Of a stretch of 64,000 nt of DNA, positions 54,490-64,000 are shown in pieces; the stretch's first letter is position 1; each line of letters starts with the position of its first letter. The stretch covers positions 708,719 to 772,718 of the forward strand of contig JAJVDF010000249.1 in the NCBI GenBank assembly GCA_022410635.1. The letters run 5' to 3'. The notes below the pieces were generated by a model that saw nothing but the letters and a program-made list of their open reading frames with translations, had not been told where the DNA came from and ran no database searches. The translations under genes were made by a program, and so were the position numbers. The DNA comes from Tretioscincus oriximinensis. Lineage: Eukaryota; Chordata; Lepidosauria; Squamata; Gymnophthalmidae.

Positions 54490-54936
54490 ACAGGGTGAAT
54501 AGAGAAAAATGTTTTCTCTATCACACAACACTAGGACCAGAGGGCCCTCCTTGAAACTGATGGGTAGAAAAGTGAGAACAGACAAAGGAAAGTATTTTTT
54601 CACCCAGAGGGTCATTGGCTTGTGGAATTTACGTCCTGAAGAGGTGGTGGTAGCTAACAGCTTGGATAGCTTCAAGACAGGACTAGACAGGTTTATGGAC
54701 ACCAAGGGTATAAATGGATACTAGGATGGATGTCTGGATATTGCCTCCGGGATGGAGCAACAGGCAGGACTCCTGAGATACCATTTGCAGAGAGTCATGA
54801 ACAGGAGCATATTTTTCTTCCCTCTGTTCAGGCTGCCCAGGGGCATCTGGTGGACTCTGTGTGGGACAGAATGGTGGACTAGATGGGCTCTGGGCCGATT
54901 CAGTATGGCTCTTCTTATGGTCTTATGTTCTTTACC
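54490..54936 (+). mobile_element. (TTCTTATG) LINE 3' end
   Basis: From GGTGAATAGAGAAAAATG through RTRGPSLKLMGRKVRTDKGK and a GLWNLRPEEVV block to the UTR, ending GGCTCTTCTTATGGTCTTATG. Confidence 0.9.
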
Positions 54937-56081
54937 CTCTTGTTAAAACTCAGGCTTTGGCTTTATCTTATAAACAATTATCTGTTTAAGCTTGACTGTC
55001 TTTCTAAGAACAGTACAAGATCTGAAACCTGTCAGTGAGGGATCAAAAATGCCTTTATTCATTCCAAGTTCTCTGCTGACAGCCAAAAGTTCACAGAGTA
55101 TGAGGGATAGCAATGTTTAAAGGTTTTCTGAACNTCTTTAATTTCCTTCCTTCTTCCTTCTTTTCTTTCTCCTACTATGCTGTGAATTGGAAGCAAGATT
55201 ATATAATTTATAAAGCTTCTTTTTGCACTGGCTCTATTCAATCATTCCTATATCTTGCCCTAACCCTAACTAAAGGGCAGTTTAAAGAGGTCCATCTAGA
55301 TTATAACCCAGGTTTGACTGTATCTTGATTTCAAGTGGCATTCCATGGTTCTTACAGGCTTTCTTTACTCGAAGTCTCTCGCACACTTATGTCTCTGTGG
55401 AATTATGAAACGGATGAATTCATCTAAAGGCTCTTCTCATGCCTGTCTTTAATCCTCTTTTCTCTGTGCTCAAAAAACTGCATCAAGGTAACACACAGGC
55501 TGCCAGTATTTAGCGTCAGTTTGCAGGCTGTGTCATATCTGCATTAGCATCTAGATGGCAGGTCCCTATTTCAAAATATAATCTGGAATAATGTTCAGTG
55601 GAGAAATGGCATGTAATAAAAACCAAAGATCAAAAAGGAGGACAAGAAAAGGAAAAACAACTGAGCCGCCCTCGGAAGCTAATGGTAAAGAAGAGTTAAA
55701 ATTTAAAACAAAAAGTATGAATGCTAAATGACCTAAATACACACGGAATTTACCAGACACAGAAAAAATGGTGGCATCTCAGTCGGTCTGAAAATAAGGT
55801 CAGTGCTACCAAGGGCTCCTGATGGCAGATTGCCTGAAAATGTCAGATTAAGAATGGTGCAAGAATTCCATTAGGAATGCTGACGTCTTCCTAAAAGACC
55901 TGTTCTTGTATTAATACAATATTAAATTGGACACCTGGAAACTTGGCATGCATGAAAAAGGCTGAGATACTAAAAGAAAAAGAATAATACAGTGAGTTTC
56001 TAAGTATCTAGTCCAATGTTGTGTCAAAGCAAATTTGATCCAGGCATCTCATTCTCCTTGGCTCCAGGTCGGTTGGTCTGT
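54937..56081. other. Mostly unassigned; diverged family B fragment at 55520-55605
   Basis: GCAGGCTGTGTCATATC, CATCTAGATGGCAGGTCCC, ATAATGTTCAGTGG weakly match the right half of the palindromic family B. Confidence 0.4.
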
Positions 56082-56141
56082 CTGTCTGTCTATCTTATCT
56101 ATCTTATCTATCTTATCTATCTTATCTGTCTTATCTTATCT

Positions 56142-56225
<84 letters not shown>
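56082..56225. repeat. (TATCT)n / (GATA)n array
   Basis: Alternating TATCT and TATCTTATC units pass into about 16 uninterrupted TATC units (GATA on the minus strand), the Bkm-type tetranucleotide. Confidence 0.95.
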
Positions 56226-56249
56226 ACATCTGCATATGTCTGTATATAT

Positions 56250-56345
56250 GTTTGTATGTGGGTGTGTGGGTGTGTGGGAGTGTGGGTGTGTGGGTGCATG
56301 GGTGTGGGTGCCTGCCTGCCTGCCTGCCTGCCTGTTTGTCTGTCT
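56250..56345. repeat. (GTGTGGGT)n then (CTGC)n arrays
   Basis: A GTGTGGGTGTGTGGG-type block followed by five CCTG units. Continues the simple-sequence cluster. Confidence 0.9.
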
Positions 56346-56569
56346 GCCTACACAATCTATATGGCACGCACACGGGATGAAATCCAGCCACGTGATTGAC
56401 TATATAGGACAGACAGATAAACGAACAAAAAATGGCAGTCATGCTGAAAGCAAACGGTGATAGCAAAGTCACTGCCCATTCTGTCTGAAATCCCACCCCA
56501 AAGGCACGCATCCTTCACAAGCACACATGCCAGGTCACACAGCATATCTCTGTCCACCTGTCAACTACA

Positions 56570-56752
56570 AGGAAGTGGGAGGCATGGAGGAGGAGGTGAT
56601 GGAAAGAAGAAAGAGGGAGGAGAGGGGGAGGGAGGTGGGGATGGATGAAAGGGGACAGAGAGGAGGAGGGGGACAGAGGAAGAGAGGAGGAAAAGGGGAG
56701 GAAGAATGGGAAAGGTGTAAGGCACGAAAGTGGACGGGGGGGGGGGAGAAGG
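56570..56752. repeat. Polypurine (GA-rich) tract with G-run
   Basis: About 180 bp almost only A and G on the plus strand, ending in a run of ten G. Potential triplex or quadruplex DNA. Confidence 0.9.
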
Positions 56753-56948
56753 CTTCACTAGAGACACCAAGCTTAATTCCTTAGATAATAATACTAATCA
56801 TAGAATTCCCATTTGGTCAGATACGATGATGGTTATCTCCAAAAGAATGACAACAATGTTTTTCTGCCCTGGTGTTAAGCTTTTTTCTTCTGGCCATTAC
56901 TGTTTGATAAGGTAGTGTTTCTCTATTATCTCTAGAACTTTGAATGTC

Positions 56949-57426
56949 CAGCAAAGGGGCCAGTAGCACTTGAGAAAAGTGGGTGGCATAAGCTTTTATA
57001 GACACATCGACTTCTTCAGATGCTGAGGGACTAATGTCAGGGTCAGGTATTTATAGGAAACTGTGTATGGGAGATGACAAAGGATATGCAAATGGACACC
57101 TGGAAACTTGGCATGCATGAAAAAGAGTAAGAAACTAAAAGATGGCCTGGAACCTATGAATGTATTTAAGTTCTGCTGCTTCTCTTTCAAATCTTCTTTC
57201 AAGGCAGGCAGGTAGGCAGAAGCAGCAGAACTTCAATGTATTCATAAGTTTCAGGCCATCAACAAAGGACCTAACAAAGATAATGGTTTCCTGGCCCATT
57301 ATACATTTTTATGACACCTGTTAAGTATTTGATTGATTTACTATCAGACGTTGCCTCTTGTTGCCCCATGGACTTTTTCACAAGAGACGATTAGTTACCT
57401 GTTTTTCTAACCTGCAGTTCATCACT

Positions 57427-57457
<31 letters not shown>

Positions 57458-57722
57458 CATTTTTATACCACCCTATAGCCGTAGGTCTCAGAGCAGTTAA
57501 CAATAAAACATTAAATTTAACACTTTATAACATTTGCATATGCTTTGTCTTCTCCCATAAACAGTTTTCTTATAAATCCCTGACCCTGACATTCGTCCCT
57601 CAGCTTCTGAAGAAGTAGATGTGTCTACGAAAGCTTCTGCCAACCCACTTTTCTCAAGTTAGTCTCAAAGTGCTGCTAGCTCCTTTGCTGGACTTTCTGC
57701 TTGACTAACAAGGCTATTTCTC
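56949..57722. mobile_element. Hairpin retroelement family P, long copy with spacer
   Basis: Arms about 56949-57093 and 57534-57690 are inverted (CTGAGGGACTAATGTCAGGG against CCCTGACATTCGTCCCTCAG), longer than in the 20 and 44 kb copies. The spacer holds an antisense (TTTA)n/L2-like tail (57424-57500). The tail CTTTCTGCTTGACTAAC to CTATTTCTC is at the right. AGAACTTTGAATGTC / AGAACTTTGAACGTC (56934-56948, 57723-57737; 14 of 15) is the target duplication. At 57607-57635 CTGAAGA, a GTAGATGTGTCTAC stem and GAAA stand in hammerhead order, but no stem I is seen. Confidence 0.8.
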
Positions 57723-57837
57723 AGAACTTTGAACGTCCAAGTAGAGATGCAAGTGTCGCATATATTTCTCATACTAAATCATTATCTCTTAACAATTTAT
57801 TTATTTTATATGAATCTTTTTTTGTATTTTATCTTGA
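57723..57837. other. Unassigned sequence
   Basis: Short AT-rich stretch. Confidence 0.4.
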
Positions 57838-57923
57838 GCAACAGGCAGTAATCATGAAATACCATTTGCAGGGAGTTGAGAATAGGTGAGATTTTGCCTT
57901 TTTCTGTTCAGACTACCCAGGTA
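57838..57923 (+). mobile_element. (TTCTTATG) LINE fragment, sense arm of inverted pair
   Basis: GCAACAGGCAGTAATCATGA to CAGACTACCCAGGTACAATT, cut off at the junction with an antisense copy of the same region. Confidence 0.75.
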
Positions 57924-57924
57924 C

Positions 57925-58480
57925 AATTCTGTTCATGACTCCCTGCAAATGGTATGTCAGGAGTCCTGCCTGTTGCTCCATCCTGGAGGCTACATCCAGA
58001 CATCCATCCTAGGACCCATTTATATCCTTGGTGTCTATAAACCTATCTAGTCCTGTCTTGAAGCTATCCAAGCTNTTAGCTACCACCTCTTCAGAAAATA
58101 AATTCCACAGGCCAATGACCCTCTGGGTGAAAAAATACTTTCCTTTGTCTGTTCTCACTTTTCTACCCATCAGTTTTAAGGAGGGCCCTCTGGTCCTAGT
58201 GTTGGGTTACAGAGAAAACATTTTTTTCTTTATTCACCTTATCCAATATGCATGACCTTGCACTTGCTTAAATTGAATTGCATTTGCCACCTTGATGCCC
58301 ACTCACCGAATTTCAATAGATCACTCTGAACTTACAATCACTTTCAGTTTTCACTACGCTGAACAGTTTAGTATCATCAGCGAACTTGGCTACTTCTCTA
58401 TTTACCTCGGCATCCAGACCGTTTATGAATATATTGAAAAGCAGAGGTCCCAGTACAGGACTGTTTGTAAGATGTTTGGC
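57925..58480 (-). mobile_element. (TTCTTATG) LINE, antisense, with RT palm motif
   Basis: The minus strand encodes SPVLGPLLFNIFINGLDAEV, then EVAKFADDTKLFSVV with FADD at 58384-58373, followed after a deletion by the ORF2 C-terminus and UTR. The only copy of this family here that keeps the catalytic box. Confirms it is a CR1-type reverse transcriptase. The ORF is interrupted near 58230-58310. Confidence 0.85.
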
Positions 58481-59649
58481 TAGTTTTTGAGGTTGATATT
58501 TATTAATCATTATCTGGTGTGGATTCCAGGCTGCATTGCATGAGTCCACTAGCTTTCTTTACTGAGGATCCTTTGCATATTTGTTATGCCCTTGTGGGGT
58601 TATGTAATGAATGGCTTTATCTGCAGATTCTTCTCGTGTCTTCCTTTAATACTCTTTTTTCTGTGTTCAAAAGGCTACATCAAAGTAATGCCCAGGCTAC
58701 AAGAATTTAGCATCACTTTGCAAGCTGTATCATATCCTCTTTTGTAAATAAAAAGGGTGGTAAAGAAAGCTGTATTTCTTGAGAAAGACTTTGTCTTGAA
58801 GGGCAAAGTGCTGGGAAATGCTTAGCTTTGCCTTGGAATAAATTTGGTTGTTACCGACTATCATCCTCTTTACTGAGGTTATCTGAAAGTAAACAATGAA
58901 CCAAATATATTCAATTATTGCAAAGGACCTCAAATTTAATAGCTATTTAAATTTAAATTTAAATAATTACAATGTGACTCATTAAATGTGCTGAAGATAA
59001 TCCAGAAGAAGTGTTATTTCAAGCTTTTCTCCTAAACCAATTGTAAGAAGAACAATTTCATCTTGTTTTTACTGTCATTTAGGACCTCAAAACACAACCA
59101 CATTACTATGCATTTTTTTCTGTGTGTAGATGGAACAAAGATGGATTTAAAGTGTATTTGGGCCTTTTACCCCTTTCTGTGCAGTTGAACAATGCTGCCA
59201 CAGGCCATAGGTAGTCCATTCCAAGAGCTGATCACAGGGGTTGCTATGTGGAAAGGATTTCCTAGACAACTTGTGGCTTTAGAATGTCCTCTGGGCAATA
59301 CAAATGAAAGCCTACAATTTTTGCAGGAGTGGTATCTCAGTGCCTAAACCCCTTATTTTGTCTTCATTGACTACTGTTTGTAGGGCAAGAAAAAACACAA
59401 CCAAATATCGAACATCTGATTAGTTCGACATTAGGAAGAAAATACTATTAGGCTGCACATTAACATCCTATTTTATTTAACTTATTTACAGAGCACGTCA
59501 TGTAAAATATTATACGTAAAACAAATTGAATGACTTCAAAGGGAAAATTAAAACATGAACAATCTAAGGGCATCTCCACACATGCATCTAAGTAGTGCAT
59601 TTTGGGGGTGAGCAGACTCGTGGCTCGCTAACACATAACTTACTTCGTT
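58481..59649. other. Low-repeat sequence
   Basis: No recognised element. Confidence 0.4.
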
Positions 59650-60150
59650 CCACAGCAACCATCTGAAGAAAAGCACGAAGATCAGGGAGTAGAGTAGTGT
59701 GGTTCTGTCTGCTCTCCTGTATGGGTCTGAGAAGTGGGTCATCTACCGTTACTCCTTGTGTGCTTCCATCAGCAATGCCATGCCCCACCTTGCACATCCA
59801 CTGTGATGGCTACATCACCTATACCACAGTCCTTGAACAGGCAGAAATCACCAGCATCAAGGCTTCGCTGGACGGGCCACATCTTCACATTGAAGGAGCA
59901 TTGCTTGCTCAAGATCGGACTGTATAGTGACCTTGTCACCAGCCATCATGACAGAGAGGTACCAAAGAAAAGATATAAGAACCTTCTGAAGAAATCCCTT
60001 NATGCCTGCTAAAATGACCACTATAAGGGATCTAATCTAGCCACCACGTGCAGGGGTTGGAGATATACAATCCACAAGACTGTGTCCTCCTTTCAGAACA
60101 CGTACAGGGTTAGCCTCAAGGACAAAAGGCAAAGGTACAAGATCCAGGAT
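59650..60150 (+). pseudogene. LINE ORF2 C-terminal remnant (other clade)
   Basis: Three frames together give SALLYGSEKWVIYR (about 59700-59745), SLRWTGHIFTLKEHCLLKIG (59865-59925), KKRYKNLLKKSL-AC (59966-60010), WRYTIHKTV (60058-60085). The order LLYGxExW, LRWxGHV, KRYKD, WR is known from the C-terminal part of many LINE ORF2 proteins unlike the CR1 and L2 copies here. I cannot name the clade. Several frameshifts; old. Confidence 0.6.
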
Positions 60151-60160
60151 ACTGCTATAG

Positions 60161-60357
60161 TAGGCTGACCAGATGACCCCTTTTTGGGGGGGTTGAAAAC
60201 CCGGTTTTGGGGTGCCACCCAGTTTTTTCTGAGGAAACCTTTTTCAAAAAAAGATTTTTTTTCAATTTTTCAATTATTTTTTCCTCAGAAAAAAACGGGA
60301 GCCACCCAAAAAACGGGTTTTCAAACCCCCCCCAAAAGGGGTCATCTGGTCAGCCTA
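60161..60357. mobile_element. hAT-type foldback MITE, near-perfect palindrome
   Basis: TAGGCTGACCAGATGACCCC, a GGGGTTGAAAACCCGG block and CAGTTTTTTCTGAGG are mirrored with few mismatches. Right end GGGGTCATCTGGTCAGCCTA. CTATAG borders both sides (60155-60160, 60358-60363); TGCTATAG/TACTATAG with a shifted right end would match 7 of 8. It cuts into the end of the LINE remnant. Confidence 0.9.
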
Positions 60358-60469
60358 CTATAGTATCATATTGAGATAAGGCCTTCCTCTTTAGGTGACA
60401 TAGCTGAATTTGCCTAACCCACATTGGNTTCATCCACCACCAGCGAGCCTGCATCATACGATGAGACCT

Positions 60470-60545
60470 TGATCATATGATGACTGAGATCTTTGGGTAT
60501 AGGGCAGAATATAAGTATAAATAAATAAATAAATAAAATATTGAA
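60470..60545 (+). mobile_element. SINE B / L2 tail
   Basis: ACTGAGATCTTTGGGTATAG, GGCAGAATATAAGTATAA and (AAAT)n. Only the shared tail is present. Confidence 0.6.
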
Positions 60546-61065
60546 AACTCCTTTCATAAAACTCTGCCTCAAAGCCAAGCCATTATCCATGCCTACTGGT
60601 GTAATTATTATTTCCCTATGTTTGATAAAATCTGCATGACATTAAGCTTATGCTTCCAACTTCTTCATTCTGAATTATACTGAACTGAGTACCGTTTTAC
60701 AGGACAGTGGAAATACGCAGGCCTAAATTAACACCTTTAAAACCAAGCATATTGTGATCTTTTGAATAAATGGTTTCACTTCTACCCTACAGCACTCTGG
60801 GGCTTGTAAACGTGAGACGTGCTACCTTTTGGTACTCAGCAAGTAGTTTCGAAGCACTGAAAGAAACAATGCAGCATATGGTGGCACAACGCAGTTTTTA
60901 AAATGTTCTAAAGGTATACATTTCGCGTCCCAGTACTACAAGCTCTACTTTTAAATAAAACATCATATCATATGGTTCAGGGTGAAGCTTGGCGGAGAAA
61001 AATGCTGACTTGTGCGGTCATCTCTCCCTACCAAGAAAAGCTATTTTTTAAAAAGGCTTTTTAAC
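60546..61065. other. Unassigned sequence
   Basis: No recognised element. Confidence 0.45.
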
Positions 61066-61073
61066 ATGTACAA

Positions 61074-61278
61074 TAGGCTGACCCGTGGGGGCTGGGGGTA
61101 GAAACCCGATTTTGGAGTGCACCACGGTTTTTGCTGAGGAAAATTATTTTCCCAAAAGTTTTTTTTCAAAAATATTTTCTTTTTTTTACTCTTTTTTTTC
61201 CTCAGGAAAACCCNGGAGGCATCACAAAACTGGGTTTTTGGAAAAAAAAANCCCCAAAGGGGTCATCTGGTCAGCCTA
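61074..61278. mobile_element. hAT-type foldback MITE, GCTGAGG subfamily
   Basis: TAGGCTGACCCGTGGGGG, then TTTTGGAGTGCACCACGG and TTTTTGCTGAGGAAAA. Right end GGGGTCATCTGGTCAGCCTA. ATGTACAA / ATGTAGAA (61066-61073, 61279-61286; 7 of 8). Confidence 0.85.
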
Positions 61279-61350
61279 ATGTAGAAGCTCTCTGCTGCAT
61301 TTAGCAGTGTTCTATTAAAGTACATTCTATCATAGAACATGAAATTTTAT

Positions 61351-61445
61351 TTATTTATTTATTTACATTTATTTATTTGTACTTAATTATTTAGTTGTAC
61401 TTATATACCACCGAAGGTCTCAGGGTGGTTTACAGTAAAAACACA
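61351..61445 (-). mobile_element. SINE B / L2 tail, antisense
   Basis: (TTTA)n, TACTTATATACCACCGAAGG, TCTCAGGGTGGTTTACAG. Confidence 0.55.
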
Positions 61446-61462
61446 ATTAACATATTAAAAAA

Positions 61463-61619
61463 TAGGCTGACCAGATGACCCCTTTCGGGGGTGGGTAGAA
61501 GCCCGGTTTTGGAGTGCCTCACGGTTTTTGCTGAGAAAAGATGTTTTTCAGGAAAACCCGGGGGGCACTGCAAAAAAGGGGTTTTTCACCCGCCCCAAAT
61601 GGGTCATCTGGTCAGCCTA
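61463..61619. mobile_element. hAT-type foldback MITE, GCTGAG subfamily
   Basis: TAGGCTGACCAGATGACCCC, GAGTGCCTCACGG and TTTTTGCTGAGAAAAG, short loop, right end GGGTCATCTGGTCAGCCTA. No clear duplication. Confidence 0.85.
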
Positions 61620-61878
61620 CAGTGTTTAAAAGTAGGTCAGTTTTCTCAGCCAAAGGCCAGGCCAAAGAGGTGCATCAACAAGCATTTTCTGAATGTGCAT
61701 AGNGAAGGTGATTGACACACCTCAACGGGGACACTATCCTGAGTTTCTACCCTCTCTGCCACTAAGTCCCTTCTTCACTAAGGAGTAAAAGCCAAAATGG
61801 GGTTTAAACCTGGCATAAAGCAATCCCCCTGTCCATTTACATTACCTCAAAAGTCAATGCAAAGTTGGTGAGAGGAGA
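61620..61878. other. Unassigned sequence
   Basis: No recognised element. Confidence 0.45.
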
Positions 61879-61886
61879 CGCACGAA

Positions 61887-62073
61887 TAGGCTTACCAGAT
61901 GATCCCTGGTGGGGGGGAGGTTGAAAACCCGGTTTTGGGGAGCCTCCCAGTTTTTTCTGAGGAATTTTTTTTGAATTTTTTTTGTTTTTCCTCAGAAAAA
62001 AATGGGAGGCACCACAAAAATAGGTTTTCAACACACACACACACACACACAAAGGGGTCATTTGGTCAGCCTA
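61887..62073. mobile_element. hAT-type foldback MITE, G-run left and (CA)n right
   Basis: TAGGCTTACCAGATGATCCC, GGGAGGTTGAAAACCCGG, right arm with (CA)11 before AAAGGGGTCATTTGGTCAG and CCTA. CGCACGAA / CGCATGAA (61879-61886, 62074-62081; 7 of 8). Confidence 0.9.
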
Positions 62074-62081
62074 CGCATGAA

Positions 62082-62780
62082 GAACCAGGAAGCCAACCCT
62101 GTGCAGGTGAGCCAGCTGCGATTTTGCAGTTCTGACTGGCTGTCATCTTCTTGCCCTACCCAAGCCCTGGAGCAACACGACAAACACCCAAGGCTCCAGC
62201 GGTATTTCACGCTGGTGTCAAAAAACATCAGCAACCTCTCCTTCCGCATCAAGGGTATAAACTGTTAGGTTTTTGTAAAACATATGGGCATATTATCCTT
62301 GGGGAAACTACTTTTTATAAAGTTTGTATTGGGCTTTCTTTAAGAACCAAGTTGCAGTCTTCTCAGGTGTAACTTGATAATGGTATGAAACTCCCTTAAT
62401 TTAGGTAGTAATGCCTTCAGGTATTCCTTGCAGGACAAACTGATGATCACTGTACCGTCTTCCCATTTTTCTCCTATCCAGCACTAGCCTGTATGGTGTT
62501 AGTTTGCCGCCATATTTTGATGCATTTATCGTTGCTGCTATTTTTCTTTTCTAACAGTTTTGTGATGTTAACAGCTGTTGGCTTAAACTCTGTGAATTTT
62601 TGCTTTTCCTTGTTTGCAAAGAACGGCCTTTATTTCCTTTGGACTTTTTTGCAAGTAAAAGTGCCTTCCTTTGTGGAAAGAAAACCAGACTCTTGTGTTC
62701 AGTTTTGTGTGTGTTACGCTGCTATTTTTCTAGCCAGTGTTTGTTTGACCTTCTGCCAGCAACTCCACCTTTCTGATGTT
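62082..62780. other. Unassigned sequence
   Basis: Open frames at 62082-62268 and 62493-62786 have no domain I recognise. Confidence 0.4.
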
Positions 62781-62788
62781 TGTTAATC

Positions 62789-63083
62789 TAGGCTGACCAG
62801 ATGACCCCTTTTTTGTGGGGGTTTGAAAACCCGTTTTTGGGGTGCCTCCCANGTTTTTTTTGAGGAAAATGATGTCAGAAAAAGATTTTTTTTCTTTTTT
62901 TGGGGGGAGGGAGTTGAAAGCCCCTTTTTGGGGTGCCTCTCAGTTTTTTCTGAGGAAAAAGTTTTCAAAAAAAGATTTTTTTTCATTTTTTTTGTTTTGT
63001 AATTTTTTTCCCCCAGAAAAAACCATGAGGCACCCCCAAAATGGGTTTTCAACCCCCCCAAAAGGGATCATCTGGTCATCCTA
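62789..63083. mobile_element. Compound hAT-type foldback MITE (two left arms)
   Basis: TAGGCTGACCAGATGACCCC start and first arm, then a second inner left arm from about 62900 (GGGAGTTGAAAGCCCC, TTTTTGGGGTGCCTCTCAG), then one right arm ending ATCTGGTCATCCTA. Flanks GTTAATC / ATTAATC are similar. Mirror image of the compound layout at 47 kb. Confidence 0.85.
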
Positions 63084-63099
63084 ATTAATCCTGTGTCCA

Positions 63100-63318
63100 A
63101 GTCCTGACATAAACAGCTACTAGGCTGGATGTGTGGATACTGCCTCCAAGATGAAGCAACAAGCAAGATCCATTTGTAGGGAGTCGAGAACAGGTGAGGA
63201 TTTTTCCGTCTTTTGTTTGGCGCTGCCCAGGTGCAATTGGTGGGCCACTGTGTGAGACAGAGTGCTGTACTAGATGAGCTCTGGCCCTTTTCAGCAGGAT
63301 TCTTCTTATGCTTTAACA
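63100..63318 (+). mobile_element. (TTCTTATG) LINE 3' end, older subfamily
   Basis: AAACAGCTACTAGGCTGGAT, GGGAGTCGAGAACAGGTGAG, GGGCCACTGTGTGAGACAG, TTCTTCTTATGCTTTAAC. Confidence 0.8.
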
Positions 63319-63633
63319 AAGCTGTCTTTTCCTAGGTGGAATCCAGGAGGACAACAGAAGCTTCTTGTCCTGTATGGTGATGGGTTCTACCAACCCAGTA
63401 GGAGAACCTTGATTGGAAGAAGCCTTACTACTGTATTTGGGGATGGTATTTTCCCCTCCTTTTCCTTTTATGATCTTAGCTTTTAACTTGAAGGTTTGTT
63501 TATGATGATAAAATATCACTACACGTTGATGTGTTTTGTTTTTGTAAAGCATTCCCATACAGGGACATTAGAATTATAGAATTATAGAAACCAATGTTCT
63601 CATCTAAAGTCATACATAAGGATTTCTTATGTT
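63319..63633. other. Unassigned sequence
   Basis: No recognised element. Confidence 0.45.
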
Positions 63634-63848
63634 CTTATAAATGGATACTAGGATGGATGTCTGGATGTTGCCTCCGGGATGGAGCAACAGGCAGGACTCC
63701 TGAAATACCATTTGCAGGGAGTCATGAACAGGAGCATATTTTGCTTTCCTCTGTTCGGACTGCCCAGGTGCATGTGGTGGGCCTCTGTGTGACACAGAAT
63801 GCTGGACTCGATGGGCTGTGGCCTGATCCAGTATGGCTCTTCTTATGA
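63634..63848 (+). mobile_element. (TTCTTATG) LINE 3' end, main subfamily
   Basis: ATAAATGGATACTAGGATGG to TCCAGTATGGCTCTTCTTATG. Only the UTR is present, and the sequence is close to the 39.8 kb copy. Confidence 0.9.
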
Positions 63849-64000
63849 TCCCCAACTCTCCTTTCCTCATATGCTGAAAGAAATTATANATAACTTGACT
63901 GTGATGATTGGAGATGAGCTAACTGCCTTGCCAGAGCAAATCTTTTGAGAAACATGCACCTATAATCCAGACACAGCAAAACAAGTGGCAACTTGGAGAT
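63849..64000. other. Unassigned window end
   Basis: No recognised element; ambiguous base at 63889. Confidence 0.4.

Noticed and set aside
60155..60363. Mariner origin of the foldback family from flanking TA
   Set aside because: TA is part of the element; several copies show 8-bp duplications outside it.
62493..62786. Hydrophobic 97-residue protein
   Set aside because: T-rich DNA gives Leu/Phe-rich frames; no homologous motif, no splice or promoter context.

Overview
The window looks like repeat-rich, gene-poor nuclear DNA of an amniote, most likely a squamate reptile. Evidence: CR1-clade LINEs ending in (ATTCTATG)n or (TTCTTATG)n, an L2-clade LINE with (AAATA)n tail, two tRNA-derived SINE families that share the L2 3' tail, Penelope-like hairpin elements, hAT-, mariner- and PIF/Harbinger-type DNA elements, and long (TTC)n, (GATA)n and trinucleotide arrays. 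I found no host protein-coding exon, rRNA or functional tRNA gene. The only recognisable proteins are broken LINE reverse transcriptases, and most other open frames are read-through of microsatellites or hairpins.

Layout. 1-11 kb: mostly low-repeat sequence with a few hairpin elements, one SINE, and a Penelope-like inverted repeat (7479-8101) that encloses a complete hammerhead ribozyme core (7801-7842). 11-16.5 kb: three CR1 copies and fragments of the (TTCTTATG)-tailed LINE. 16.8-20 kb: low-repeat sequence. 20-30 kb: dense SINEs, hAT-type foldback elements, LINEs and two ~180 bp (TTC)n arrays. 30-37 kb: LINE fragments, a Harbinger-like element, and an LTR-like sequence cut by a mariner-like element that carries a 42-bp tandem array. 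37-48.9 kb: nested LINEs (L2 cut by a CR1-type LINE), SINEs and foldbacks. 49-56 kb: a 44-bp minisatellite, SINEs and a second LTR-like sequence. 56-64 kb: GATA and polypurine arrays, a 774-bp Penelope-like hairpin element, LINE remnants, and a cluster of five foldback copies.

The most notable result is a family of nearly full-length palindromic elements (termini TAGGCTGACCAGATGACCCC and its complement) present about 14 times. Several copies have 8-bp target duplications readable directly in the flanks (perfect: TACTAGAC, GCCTATAG, AAAATATT, CTTTAGAA), which points to hAT-type transposition. One copy has inserted into the end of another. The second is the hammerhead ribozyme. The third is a separate hairpin family with 11-15 bp target duplications, indicating target-primed retrotransposition of a foldback unit. 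Interspersed low-repeat islands (about 4.4-4.7, 9.7-10.0, 19.3-19.8 and 26.2-26.6 kb) are candidates for conserved non-coding regulatory DNA, but only alignment could show that.
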